Shown here: in pieces, positions 51,123 to 64,000 of the stretch
Layout: the number at the start of each line of letters is the position of its first letter
Position numbering within the stretch: the stretch's first letter is position 1
DNA from: Persicaria tinctoria
Taxonomy: Eukaryota; Streptophyta; Magnoliopsida; Caryophyllales; Polygonaceae
Direction: 5' to 3'
DNA length: 64,000 nucleotides
Assembly (NCBI GenBank): GCA_037127255.1
Contig: JBANSL010000006.1
Location: forward strand, 88,672,472-88,736,471
Translations under genes and position numbers: made by a program
Notes under the pieces: model-generated
Databases searched by the model: none
The model's input: only the letters and a program-made list of their open reading frames with translations
Told to the model about the DNA's origin: nothing

Positions 51123-51645
51123 ATTTATCGCTTTCTGCATTATATTAAACTGTCAATATATATACGTGATTTAATTTACGCATGGCATTACGCATTTCAT
51201 CTTAAGAGTAGGATGCTTATTATATGCCTCTCAGAGTGTGTTTACATACGCGCATGAGTGACCTGATGATTGACCCAGATCCCCCTCATTTTTTTTAGAT
51301 TCAGGTAATCACTAGCCGTTATCGTTGCTTATGTGGATGCTTGGCGGGTTCAGACTTTTGGCGTTAGATCGAGAGGTTGAGAGACCACCACACTTCCTCT
51401 CTTTTAATACTCCCTTTCGGATGGTATTTAAACTCAACCTTATTTTTGCTTTCGCTCGATTTCACGATTAGACTAAGGCAGGTATTTGATCTCCAATGGA
51501 TCCGCGATCTTTAAGGGTTCGAAATCCCTTCTTTTAGTACAAATATTTTGTTTTAAAACTCAACCCGTACCTGAATTGCAAGATCCGAACAAGGGGTTTT
51601 ATCCCTTGAAACGTAACCCGGAAATCATAATTCCGGGCCGTTACA

Positions 51646-51685
51646 CCGGGGACCTATGACTATTATCCACAAGTCCTTTCCGGTG
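51646..51685 (-). repeat. tRNA-like module, copy 14, right piece (truncated)
   Basis: Resumes the split module at CCGGG and runs to CTTTCCGGTG, module position 80 of 96. The final 16 bp and the right-hand 16-bp duplication are missing; 80-bp satellite begins at 51686. The boundary between the two satellite families therefore lies inside this module. Confidence 0.85.
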
Positions 51686-54600
51686 TTTTAGTAGTTACTT
51701 ATATGAGTTTTCTTGAAAAAAAATACCCTCATAGTATTATAATAAGAATTTGTTACTTAATATAAGGTTTTATTAGCTACTTATACGAGTTTTACTCAAA
51801 ACATACTCTTATAGTATTATAATAAGAATTTATTACTTAATATATTGTTTTATTAGCTACTTATATGAGTTTTACTCAAAACATACTCTTAGAGTATTCT
51901 AATAAGAATTTATTAGTTAATATAACGTTTTATTAGTTACTTATATGAGTTTTCTTCAAAACTTAACCTTATAGTATTATAATAAGAATTTGTTACTTAA
52001 TATAGGATTTTATTAGCTACTTATATGAGTTTTACTCAAAACATATTCTTATAGTATTATAACAAGAATTTATTACTTAATATAAGGTTTTATTAGCTAC
52101 TTATATGAGTTTTACTCAAAACATACTTTTAGAGTATTCTAATAAGAATTTATTAGGTAATATAAGGTTTTATTAGTTACTTATATGAGTTTTATTCAAA
52201 ACATAACCTCATAGTATTATAATAAGAATTTGTTACTTAATATAAGGTTTTATTAGCTACTTATATGAGTTTTACTCAAAACATACTCTTATTGTATTAT
52301 AATTAGAATTTATTACTAAATATAGGGTTTTATTAGCTACTTATACAAGTTTTACTCAAAACATACTCTTATAGTATTATAATAAGAATTTATTACTTAA
52401 TATAATGTTTTATTAAACATTTATTAGACACTTATATGAGTTTTCCTAAAAAACATACCCTTATAGTATTATAATAAGAATTTATTACTTAATATAAGAT
52501 TTTATTAGCTACTTATATGAGTTTTACTCAAAACATACTCTTATAGTATTATAATAAGAATTTATTACTTAATATAAGGTTTTATTAGCTACTTATATGA
52601 GTTTTACTCAAAACATACTCTTAGAGCATTCTAATAAGAATTTATTAGTTAATATAAGTTTTTATTCTTTACTTATATGAGTTTTCTTCAAAACATAACC
52701 TTATAGTATTATAATAAGAATTTGTTACTTAATATAGGGTTTTATTAGCTACTTATACAAGTTTTACTCAAAACATACTCTTATAGTATTATAATATGAA
52801 TTTATTACTTAATATAATGTTTTATTAAACATTTATTAGACACTTATATGAGTTTTCCTCAAAAACATACCCTTATAGTATTATAATAAGAATTTATTAT
52901 TTAATATAAGGTTTTATTAGCTACTTATATAAGTTTTATTCAAAACATACTCTTAGAGTATTCTAATAAGAATTTATTAGTTAATATAACGTTTTATTAG
53001 TTACTTATATGAGTTTTCTTCAAAACTTAACCTTATAGTATTATAATAAGAATTTGTTAATTAATATAGGGTTTTATTAGCTACTTATATGAGTTTTACT
53101 CAAAACATATTCTTATAGTATTTTAACAAGAATTTATTACTTAATATAAGGTTTTCTTAGCGACTTATATGAGTTTTACTCAAAACATATCTTTAGAGTA
53201 TTCTAATAAGAATTTATTAGGTAATATAAGGTTTTATTAGTTACTTATATGAGTTTTCTTCAAAACATACCCTTATAGTATTATAATAAGAATTAGTTAC
53301 TTAATATAAGGTTTTATTAGCTACTTATATGAGTTTTACTCAAAACGTACTCTTAGAGTATTCTAATAAGAATTTATTAGTTAATATAACGTTTTATTAG
53401 TTACTTATATGAGTTTTCTTCAAAACTTAACCTTATAGTATTATAATAAGAATTAGTTACTTAATATAAGGTTTTATTAGCTACTTATATGAGTTTTACT
53501 CAAAACATACTCTTAGAGTATTCTAATAAGAATTTATTAGTTAATATAACGTTTTATTAGTTACTTATATGAGTTTTCTTCAAAACTTAACCTTATATTA
53601 TTATAATAAGAATTTGTTACTTAATATTGGATTTTATTTGCTACTTATATAAGTTTTACTCAAAACATATTCTTATCGTATTATATCAAGAATTTATTAC
53701 TTAATATAAGGTTTTATTAACTACTTATACGAGTTTTACGCAAAACATACTTTTAGACTATTCTAATAAGAATTTATTAGGTATTATAAGGTTTTATTAG
53801 TTACTTTTATGAGGTTTCTTCAAAACATACACTTATAGTATTATAATAAGAATTTGTTACTTAATATAAGGTTTTATTAGCTACTTATGTGATTTTTACT
53901 AAAAACATACTCTTATAGTATTATAATAAGAATTTAGTACTTAATATAAGGTTTTATTAGCTACTTATATGAGTTTTATTCAAAACATACTCTTAGAGTA
54001 TTCTAATAAGAATTTATTAGTTAATATAACGTTTTATTAGTTACTTATATGAGTTTTCTTCAAAACTTAATCTTATACTATTATAATAAGAATTTGTTAC
54101 TTAATATAGGGTTTTATTAGCTACTTATATGAGTTTTACTCAAAACATATTCTTATAGTATTATAACAAGAATTTATTACTTAATATAAGGTTTTCTTAG
54201 CGACTTATATGAGTTTTACTCAAAACATACCTTTAGAGTATTCTAATAAGAATTTATTAGGTAATATAAGGTTTTATTAGTTACTTATATGAGTTTTCTT
54301 CAAAACATACCCTTATAGTATTATAATAAGAATTAGTTACTTAATATAAGGTTTTATTAGCTACTTATATGAGTTTTACTCAAAACATACTCTTAGAGTA
54401 TTATAATAAGAATTTATTAGTTAATATAACGTTTAATTAGTTACTTATATGAGTTTTCTTCAAAACTTAACCTTATAGTATTATAATAAGAATTTGTTAC
54501 TTAATATAGGATTTTATTAGCTACTTATATGAGTTTTACTCAAAACATATTCTTATAGTATTATAACAAGAATTTATTACTTAATATAAGGTTTTATTAG

Positions 54601-55037
54601 CTACTTATATGAGTTTTACTCAAAACATACTTTTAGAGTATTCTAATAAGAATTTATTAGGTAATATAAGGTTTTATTAGTTACTTATATGAGTTTTCTT
54701 CAAAACATACCCTTATAGTATTATAATAAGAATTTGTTACTTAATATAAGGTTTTATTAGCTACTTATATGATTTTTACTCAAAACATACTCTTATAGTA
54801 TTATAATAAGAATTTATTACTTAATATAAGGTTTTATTAGCTACTTATATGAGTTTTACTCAAAACATACTTTTAGAGTATTCTAATATGAATTTATTAG
54901 GTAATATAAGGCTTTATTAGTTACTTATATGAGTTTTCTTCAAATCATACCCTAATAGTATTATAATAAGAATTTGTTACTTAATACAAGGTTTTATTAG
55001 CTACTTATATGAGTTTTACTCAAAACATACTCTTATA
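51686..55037. repeat. 80-bp satellite array (240-bp trimers), first part
   Basis: Monomers of 80 bp related to the 91-bp family (shared TTATATGAGTTTT, AAAACA, TAGTATT, AATAAGAATTT). Three types alternate: TTTACTCAAAACATAC...GTATTATAATAAG...TACTTAATATAAGG; ...AGAGTATTCTAATAAG...TAGTTAATATAACG; and TTTCTTCAAAACTTAACC...TTGTTACTTAATATAGG. Hybrid 91-bp monomers with TATTAAACATTTATTAGACAC occur near 52411 and 52824. Confidence 0.94.
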
Positions 55038-55358
55038 CTCCCTCCGTTTACATTTATATGGCTAATTAATTGTCGCTAGAGCAAATTGTGTGAATGGAGT
55101 ACTTTGTTTTGGCCAGCTATTAATTGAAACTTAATTACTACATAGTACAAATCGTATTGAAAATTTTGTTACAACCCAAATTTGAATTCTTTTAGATTAA
55201 AAAAAATTGAAAGCGTGGGATGAGCATTAATTGCAAAGAAGTTGCAGAGTCAGCTAAGTACTTGCTTTGGCCGCCTATTAATTGAAACTCCATTAGTTTG
55301 CATTTTCTTAAATTATGTGTTTTATCTCAAAACGTCAATTAAAAGTAAACGGAGGGAG
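55038..55358. mobile_element. Stowaway-like MITE
   Basis: 321 bp, with 14-bp terminal inverted repeats CTCCCTCCGTTTAC and GTAAACGGAGGGAG and TA target duplications (55036-55037 and 55359-55360). Removing it and one TA restores CTTATAGTATTATAATAAG of the satellite. Ends and TA target fit the Stowaway (Tc1/mariner-type) group. It is non-coding and contains two related TATTAATTGAAACT segments. Confidence 0.93.
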
Positions 55359-58300
55359 TAGTATTATAATAAGAATTTATTGCTTAATATAAGGTTTTAT
55401 TAGCTACTTATATGAGTTTTACTCAAAACATACTATTAGAGTATTCTAATAAGAATTTATTAGTTAATATAACGTTTTATTAGTTACTTATATGAGTTTT
55501 CTTCAAAACTTAAACTTATAGTATTATAATAAGAATTTGTTACTTAATATAGGATTTTATTTGCTACTTATATGGGTTTTACTCAAAACATATTCTTATA
55601 GTATTATATCAAGAATTTATTACTTAATATAAGGTTTTATTAGCTACTTATATGAGTTTTACTCAAAACATACTCTTAGAGGATTCTAATAAGAATTTAT
55701 TAGTTAATATAAGGGTTTATTAGTTACTTATATGAGTTTTCTTCAAAACTTAACCTTATAGTATTATAATAAGAATTTGTTACTTAATATAGGGTTTTAT
55801 TAGCTACTTATACAAGTTTTACTCAAAACATACTCTTATAGTATTATAATAAGAATTTATTACTTAATATAATGTTTTAATAAACATTTATTAGACACTT
55901 ATATGAGTTTTCCTAAAAAACATAACCTTATAGTATTATAATAAGAATTTATTACTTAATATAAGATTTTATTAGCTACTTATATGAGTTTTACTCAAAA
56001 CATACTCTTATAGTATTATAATAAGAATTTATTGCTTAATATAAGGTTTTATTAGCTACTTATATGAGTTTTACTCAAAACATACTCTTAGAGCATTCTA
56101 ATAAGAATTTATTAGTTAATATAAGGTTTTATTAGTTACTTATATGAGTTTTCTTCAAAACTTAACCTTATAGTATTATAATAAGAATTTGTTACTTAAT
56201 ATAAGGTTTTATTAGTTACTTGTATGAGTTTTACTCAAAACTTAACCTTATAGTATTATAATAAGAATTTGTTACTTAATATAAGGTTTTATTAGCTACT
56301 TATACAAGTTTTACTCAAAACATACTCTTATAGTATTATAATAAGAATTTATTACTTAATATAAGGTTTTATTAGCTACTTATATGAGTTTCACTCAAAA
56401 CATACTCTTAGAGCATTCTAATAAGAATTTATTAGTTAATATAAGGTTTTATTAGTTACTTATATGAGTTTTCATCAAAACTTAACCTTATAGTATTATA
56501 ATAAGAATTTATTACTTAATATAAGGTTTTCTTAGCGACTTATATGGGTTTTACTCAAAACATACTTTTAGAGTATTCTAATAAGAATTTATTAGTCAAA
56601 ATAAGGTTTTATTAAGTACTTATATGAGTTTTACTCAAAAAATACTTTTAGAGTAGTCTAATAAGAATTTATATGTCAATATAAGGTTTTATTAGCTTCT
56701 TATATGAATTTTACTCAAAACATACTCTTAGAGCATTCTAATAAGAATTTATTAGTTAATATAAGGTTTTATTAGTAACTTATATGAGTTTTCTTCAAAA
56801 CATACCCTTATAGTATTATAATAAGAATTTGTTACTTAATATAAGGTTTTATTAGCTACTTATAAGATTTTTACTCAAAACACACTTTTACAGTATTCTA
56901 ATCAGAATTTATTAGGTAATATAAGGTTTTAGTAGTTACTTATATGAGTTTTCTTGAAAAAAAATACCCTCATAGTATTATAATAAGAATTTGTTACTTA
57001 ATATAAGGTTTTATTAGCTACTTATACGAGTTTTACTCAAAACATACTCTTATAGTATTATAATAAGAATTTATTACTTAATATATTGTTTTATTAGCTA
57101 CTTATATGAGTTTTACTCAAAACATACTCTTAGAGTATTCTAATAAGAATTTATTAGTTAATATAACGTTTTATTAGTTACTTATATGAGTTTTCTTTAA
57201 AACTTAACCTTATAGTATTATAATAAGAATTTGTTACTTAATATAGGATTTTATTTGCTACTTATATGAGTTTTACTCAAAACATATTCTTATAGTATTA
57301 TATCAAGAATTTATTACTTAATATAAGGTTTTATTAACTACTTATATGAGTTTTACTCAAAACATACTTTTAGAGTATTCTAATAAGAATTTGTTAGGTA
57401 ATATAAGGTTTTATTAGTTACTTATATGAGTTTTCTTCAAAACATACACTTATATTATTATAATAAGAATTTGTTACTTAAAATAAGGTTTTATTAGCTA
57501 CTTATGTGATTTTTACTAAAAACATACTCTTATAGTATTATAATAAGAATTTATTACTTAATATAAGGTTTTATTAGCTACTTATATAAGTTTTACTCAA
57601 AACATACTCTTATAGCATTCTAATAAGAATTTATTAGTTAATATAAGGGTTTATTAGTTACTTATATGAGTTTTCTTCAAAACTTAACCTTATAGTATTA
57701 TAATAAGAATTTGTTACTTAATATAGGGTTTTGTTAGCTACTTATACAAGTTTTACTCAAAACATACTCTTATAGTATTATAATAAGAATTTATTACTTA
57801 ATGTAATGTTTTATTAAACATTTATTAGACACTTATATGAGTTTTCCTCAAAAACATACCCTTATAGTATTATAATAAGAATTTATTACTTAATATAAGG
57901 TTTTATTAGCTACTTATATGAGTTTTATTCAAAACATACTCTTAGAGTATTCTAATAAGAATTTATTAGTTAATATAACGTTTTATTAGTTACTTATATG
58001 AGTTTTCTTCAAAACTTAACCTTATAGTATTATAATAAGAATTTGTTACTTAATATAGGGTTTTATTAGCTACTTATATGAGTTTTACTCAAAACATATT
58101 CTTATAGTATTATAACAAGAATTTATTACTTAATATAAGGTTTTCTTAGCGACTTATATGAGTTTTACTCAAAACATATCTTTAGAGTATTCTAATAAGA
58201 ATCTATTAGGTAATATAAGGTTTTATTAGTTACTTATATGAGTTTTCTTCAAAACATACCCTTATAGTATTATAATAAGAATTAGTTACTTAATATAAGG

Positions 58301-61300
58301 TTTTATTAGCTACTTATATGAGTTTTACTCAAAACATACTCTTAGAGTATTCTAATAAGAATTTATTAGTTAATAAAACGTTTTATTAGTTACTTATATG
58401 AGTTTTCTTCAAAACTTAACCTTATAGTATTATAATAAGAATTTGTTACTCAATATAGGATTTTATTTGCTACTTATATGAGTTTTACTCAAAACATATT
58501 CTTATAGTATTATAACAAGAATTTATTACTTAATATAAGGTTTTATTAGCTACTTATATGAGTTTTACTCAAAACATACTTTTAGAGTATTCTAATAAGA
58601 ATTTATTAGGTAATATAAGGTTTTATTAGTTACTTATATGAGTTTTCTTCAAAACATACCCTTATAGTATTATAATAAGAATTTGTTACTTAATATAAGG
58701 TTTTATTAGCTACTTATGTGATTTTTACTAAAAACATACTCTTATAGTATTATAACAAGAATTTATTACTTAATATAAGGTTTTATTAGCTCATTATATG
58801 AGTTTTACTCAAAACATACTCTTAGAGCATTCTAATAAGAATTTATTAGTTAATATAAGGTTTTATTAGTTACTTATATGAGTTTTCTTCAAAACTTAAC
58901 CATATAGTATTATAATAAGAATTTGTTACTTAATATAGGGTTTTATTAGCTACTTATACAAGTTTTACTAAAAACATACTCTTATAGTATTATTATAAGA
59001 ATTTATTACTTAATATAATGTTTTATTAAACATTTATTAGACACTTATATGAGTTTTCCTCAAAAACATACCCTTATAGTATTATAATAAGAATTTATTA
59101 CTTAATATAAGGTTTTATTAGCTACTTATATGAGTTTTATTCAAAACATACTCTTAGAGTATTCTAAAAAGAATTTATTAGTTAATATAACGTTTTATTA
59201 GTTACTTATATGAGTTTTCTTCAAAACTTAACCTTATAGTATTATAATAAGAATTTGTTACTTGATATAGGATTTTATTAGCTACTTATATGAGTTTTAC
59301 TCAAAACATATTCTTATAGTATTATAACAAGAATTTATTACTTAATATAAGGTTTTATTAGCTACTTATATGAGTTTTACTCAAAACATACTTTTAGAGT
59401 ATTCTAATAAGAATTTATTAGGTAATATAAGGTTTTATTAGTTACTTATATGAGTTTTCTTCAAAACATACCCTTATAGTATTATAATAAGAATTTGTTA
59501 CTTAATATAAGGTTTTATTCGCTAATTATAAGATTTTTACTCAAAACATACTCTTATGGTATTATAATAAGAATTTATTATTAAATATAAGATTTTATTA
59601 GCTACTTATATGAGTTTTACTCAAAACAAACTTTTAGAGTATTCTAATAAGAATTTATTAGATAATACAAGGTTTTATTAGTTACTTATATGAGTTTTCT
59701 TCAAAACATACCCTCATAGTATTATAATAAGAATTTGTTACTTAATATAAGGTTTTATTAGCTACTTATATGAGTTTTACTCAAAACATACTCTTATAGT
59801 ATTATAATAACAATTTATTACTTAATATAAGGTTTTATTAGCTACTTATATGAGTTTTACTCAAAACATACTCTTAGAGTATTCTAATAAGAATTTATTA
59901 GTTAATATAACGTTTTATTAGTTACTTATATGAGTTTTATTCAAAACTTAACCATATAGTATTATAATAAGAATTTGTTACTTAATATAGGATTTTATTA
60001 GCTACTTATATGAGTTTTACTCAAAACATATTATTATAGTATTATAACAAGAATTTATTACTTAATATAAGGTTTTATTAGCTACTTATATGAGTTTTCT
60101 TCAAAACATACCCTTATAGTATTATAAATAGAATTTGTTACTTAATATAAGGTTTTATTAGCTAATTATAAGATTTTTACTCAAAACATACTCTTATAGT
60201 TTTATAATTAGAATTTATTACTAAATATAAGGTTTTATTAGCTACTTATATGAGTTTTACTCAAAACATACTTTTAGAGTATTCTAATAAGAATTTATTA
60301 GGTAATATAAGGTTTTATTAGTTACTTATATGAGTTTTCTTCAAAACATACCCTTATAGTATTATATAAGAATTTGTTACTTAATATAAGGTTTTATTAG
60401 CTACTTATAAGATTTTTACTCAAAACATACTCTTATAGTATTATAATAAGAATTTATTACTTAATATAATGTTTTATTAGCTACTTATATGAGTTTTACT
60501 CAAAAAATACTTTTAGAGTATTCTAATAAGAATTTATTAGGTAATATAAGGTTTTATTAGTTACTTATATGAGTTTTCTTGAAAAAAAATACCCTCAGAG
60601 TATTATAGTAAGAATTTGTTACTTAATATAAGGTTTTATTAAATACTTATATGAGTTTTACTCAAAACATACTCTTATAGTATTATAATAAGAATTTATT
60701 ACTTAATATAAGGTTTTATTAGCTACTTATATGAGTTTTACTCAAAACATACTCTTAGAGTATTCTAATAAGAATTTATTAGTTAATATAACGTTTTATT
60801 AGTTACTTATATGAGTTTTCTTCAAAACTCAACCTTATAGTATTATAATAAGAATATGTTACTTAATATAGGATTTTATTTGCTACTTATATGAGTTTTA
60901 CTCAAAACATATTCTTATAGTATTATATCAAGAATTTATTACTTAATATAAGGTTTTATTAACTACTTATATGAGTTTTACTCAAAACATACTTTTAGAG
61001 TATTCTAATAAGAATTTATTAGGTAATATAAGGTTTTATTAGTTACGTATATGAGTTTTCTTCAAAACATACACTTATAGTATTATAATAAGAATTTGTT
61101 ACTTAATATAAGGTTTTATTAGCTACTTATGTGATTTTTACTCAAAACATACTCTTATAGTATTATAATAAGAATTTATTACTTAATATAAGGTTTTATT
61201 AGTTACTTATATGAGTTTTACTCAAAACATACTCTTAGAGTATTCTAATAAGAATTTATTAGTTAATATAACGTTTTATTAGTTACTTATATGAGTTTTC

Positions 61301-64000
61301 TTCAAAACATAACCTTATAGTATTATAATAAGAATTTGTTACTTAATATAGGGTTTTATTAGCTACTTATATGAGTTTTACTCAAAACATATTCTTATAG
61401 TATTATAACAAGAATTTATTACTTAATATAAGGTTTTCTTAGCGACTTATATGAGTTTTACTCAAAACATACCTTTAGAGTATTCTAATAAGAATTTATT
61501 AGGTAATATAAGGTTTTATTAGTTACTTATATGAGTTTTCTTCAAAACATACCCTTATAGTATTATAATAAGAATTAGTTACTTAATATAAGGTTTTATT
61601 AGCTACTTATATGAGTTTTACTCAAAACGTACTCTTAGAGTATTCTAATAAGAATTTATTAGTTAATATAACGTTCTATTAGTTACTTATATGAGTTTTC
61701 TTCAAAACTTAACCTTATAGTATTATAATAAGAATTTGTTACTTAATATAAGGTTATATTAGCTGCTTATATGAGTTTTACTCAAAACATACTCTTATAG
61801 TATTATAATAAGAATTTTTTTCTTAATATAAGGTTTTATTGGCTACTTATATGAGTTTTACTCAAAACATACTCTTAGAGTATTCTAATAAGAATTTATT
61901 AGTTAATATAACGTTTTATTAGTTACTTATATGAGTTTTATTCAAAACATAACCTTATAGTATTATAATAAGAATTTGTTACTTAATATAGGATTTTATT
62001 AGCTACTTATATGATTTTTACTCAAAACATACTCTTATAGTATTATAATAAGAATTTATTACTTAATATAAGGTTTTATTTGCTACTTATATGAGTTTTA
62101 CTCAAAACATACTTTTAGAGTATTCTAATAAGAATTTATTAGTTAATATAACGTTTTATTAGTTACTTATATGAGTTTTCTTCAAAACATACCCTTATAG
62201 TATTATAATAAGAATTTGTTACTTAATATAAGGTTTTATTAGCTACTTATATGATTTTTACTCAAAACATACTCTTATAGTATTATAATAAGAATTTATT
62301 ACTTAATATAAGATTTTATTAGCTACTTATATGAGTTTTACTCAAAACATACTTTTAGAGTATTCTAATAAGAATTTATTAGGTAATATAAGGTTTTATT
62401 AGTTACTTATATGAGTTTTCTTCAAACCATACCCTCATAGTATTATAATAAGAATTTGTTACTTAATATAAGGTTATATTAGCTACTTATATGAGTTTTA
62501 CTCAAAACATACTCTTATAGTATTATAATAAGAATTTTTTTCTTAATATAAGGTTTTATTGGCTACTTATATGAGTTTTACTCAAAACATACTCTTAGAG
62601 TATTCTAATAAGAATTTATTAGTTAATATAACGTTTTATTAGTTACTTATATGAGTTTTATTCAAAACATAACCTTATAGTATTATAATAAGAATTTGTT
62701 ACTTAATATAGGATTTTATTAGCTACTTATATGATTTTTACTCAAAACATACTCTTATAGTATTATAATAAGAATTTATTACTTAATATAAGGTTTTATT
62801 AGTTACTTATATGAGTTTTCATCAAAACTTAACCTTATAGTATTATAATAAGAATTTATTACTTAATATAAGGTTTTCTTAGCGACTTATATGGGTTTTA
62901 CTCAAAACATACTTTTAGAGTATTCTAATAAGAATTTATTAGTCAAAATAAGGTTTTATTAAGTACTTATATGAGTTTTACTCAAAAAATACTTTTAGAG
63001 TAGTCTAATAAGAATTTATATGTCAATATAAGGTTTTATTAGCTTCTTATATGAATTTTACTCAAAACATACTCTTAGAGCATTCTAATAAGAATTTATT
63101 AGTTAATATAAGGTTTTATTAGTAACTTATATGAGTTTTCTTCAAAACATACCCTTATAGTATTATAATAAGAATTTGTTACTTAATATAAGGTTTTATT
63201 AGCTACTTATAAGATTTTTACTCAAAACACACTTTTACAGTATTCTAATCAGAATTTATTAGGTAATATAAGGTTTTAGTAGTTACTTATATGAGTTTTC
63301 TTGAAAAAAAATACCCTCATAGTATTATAATAAGAATTTGTTACTTAATATAAGGTTTTATTAGCTACTTATACGAGTTTTACTCAAAACATACTCTTAT
63401 AGTATTATAATAAGAATTTATTACTTAATATATTGTTTTATTAGCTACTTATATGAGTTTTACTCAAAACATACTCTTAGAGTATTCTAATAAGAATTTA
63501 TTAGTTAATATAACGTTTTATTAGTTACTTATATGAGTTTTCTTTAAAACTTAACCTTATAGTATTATAATAAGAATTTGTTACTTAATATAGGATTTTA
63601 TTTGCTACTTATATGAGTTTTACTCAAAACATATTCTTATAGTATTATATCAAGAATTTATTACTTAATATAAGGTTTTATTAACTACTTATATGAGTTT
63701 TACTCAAAACATACTTTTAGAGTATTCTAATAAGAATTTGTTAGGTAATATAAGGTTTTATTAGTTACTTATATGAGTTTTCTTCAAAACATACACTTAT
63801 ATTATTATAATAAGAATTTGTTACTTAAAATAAGGTTTTATTAGCTACTTATGTGATTTTTACTAAAAACATACTCTTATAGTATTATAATAAGAATTTA
63901 TTACTTAATATAAGGTTTTATTAGCTACTTATATAAGTTTTACTCAAAACATACTCTTATAGCATTCTAATAAGAATTTATTAGTTAATATAAGGGTTTA
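55359..64000. repeat. 80-bp satellite array, second part, to window end
   Basis: Same trimers as before the MITE. Further hybrid monomers lie near 55877, 57811 and 59022. A marker module with AGTAGTTACTT and CTTGAAAAAAAATACCCTC recurs at 56931 and 63278 (also 51690, and a variant near 60567). A pair of near-identical segments lies 720 bp apart near 61741 and 62461. No other insert is seen. Confidence 0.94.
56440..57653. repeat. Duplicated satellite segment (partner 62787-64000)
   Basis: About 1.2 kb repeats at 62787 to the window end with a shift of 6,347 bp. It includes rare markers such as TTTTCATCAAAAC, GTCAAAATAAGG, TATGTCAATATAAGG and the AGTAGTTACTT module. The copy probably continues past the window. 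Confidence 0.82.

Larger units (their letters stand above)
40412..51645 (+). mobile_element. Element C, complete, very young non-coding LTR retroelement (LARD-like)
   Basis: This 11,234-bp element begins TGTAAAGGCTCGG, ends GGGCCGTTACA and is flanked by CCGGG target duplications (40407-40411 and 51646-51650). Its two 2,870-bp LTRs show no difference that I can see, and all open frames translate identically at an offset of 8,364 bp. It has the primer site and polypurine tract but no gag or pol. It inserted into tRNA-like module 14. Confidence 0.96.
48776..51645 (+). mobile_element. Element C 3' LTR
   Basis: Same length as the 5' LTR and apparently identical. It ends at the CCGGG duplication. 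Confidence 0.95.

Overview
The window reads as nuclear, repeat-only heterochromatin of a flowering plant, probably pericentromeric, centromeric or subtelomeric. The evidence is plant-type LTR retroelements primed by initiator methionine tRNA, a Stowaway-type MITE, and tens of kilobases of AT-rich tandem satellite. I cannot name the species. I find no protein-coding gene, rRNA gene or intact tRNA gene; the longer open frames fall in CT-rich, low-complexity LTR sequence or mirror each other across a palindrome.

Layout. (1) 1-9716: a rearranged LTR element (element A). It has a partial 5' LTR that folds back at the window edge, a non-coding internal region, and a 3' LTR replaced by a 2.49 kb palindrome of the LTR's first 1.24 kb. 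(2) 9717-13193: a 91-bp satellite array, broken by a second copy of the A-LTR/satellite junction. (3) 13194-24641: element B, complete, 11.4 kb, with 3.2 kb LTRs and TCACT target duplications. (4) 24642-40411: the same satellite; from 26554 it carries 14 copies (the last one cut) of a 96-bp tRNA-like module flanked by 16-bp duplications. The module sets a higher-order repeat of about 839 bp, and a 3.97 kb super-unit is duplicated in tandem. (5) 40412-51645: element C, complete, with 2,870-bp LTRs that look identical and CCGGG target duplications; it sits inside the last tRNA-like module. (6) 51646-51685: the other side of that module, followed directly by (7) 51686-64000: a related 80-bp satellite organised as 240-bp trimers and interrupted by a 321-bp MITE.

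A, B and C are three lineages of one large non-coding (LARD-like) LTR family, all on the plus strand. They share the tRNA-Met primer site, the AGAGGTGGATGA polypurine tract, TGTAAAGG...CCGTTACA ends, and 5.0-5.5 kb interiors without gag or pol. They must be copied by proteins supplied elsewhere. Their LTRs nevertheless conserve RNA-level features: a 74-75 nt GT-AG intron-like block, an AG|GTAAGT site inside a hairpin whose sequence changes while its pairing is kept, and a chain of stem-loops. The likely order of events is satellite expansion and rearrangement of A, insertion of B, insertion of the tRNA-like module and its amplification with the satellite, and very recently insertion of C. The order of B relative to the module is not determined.
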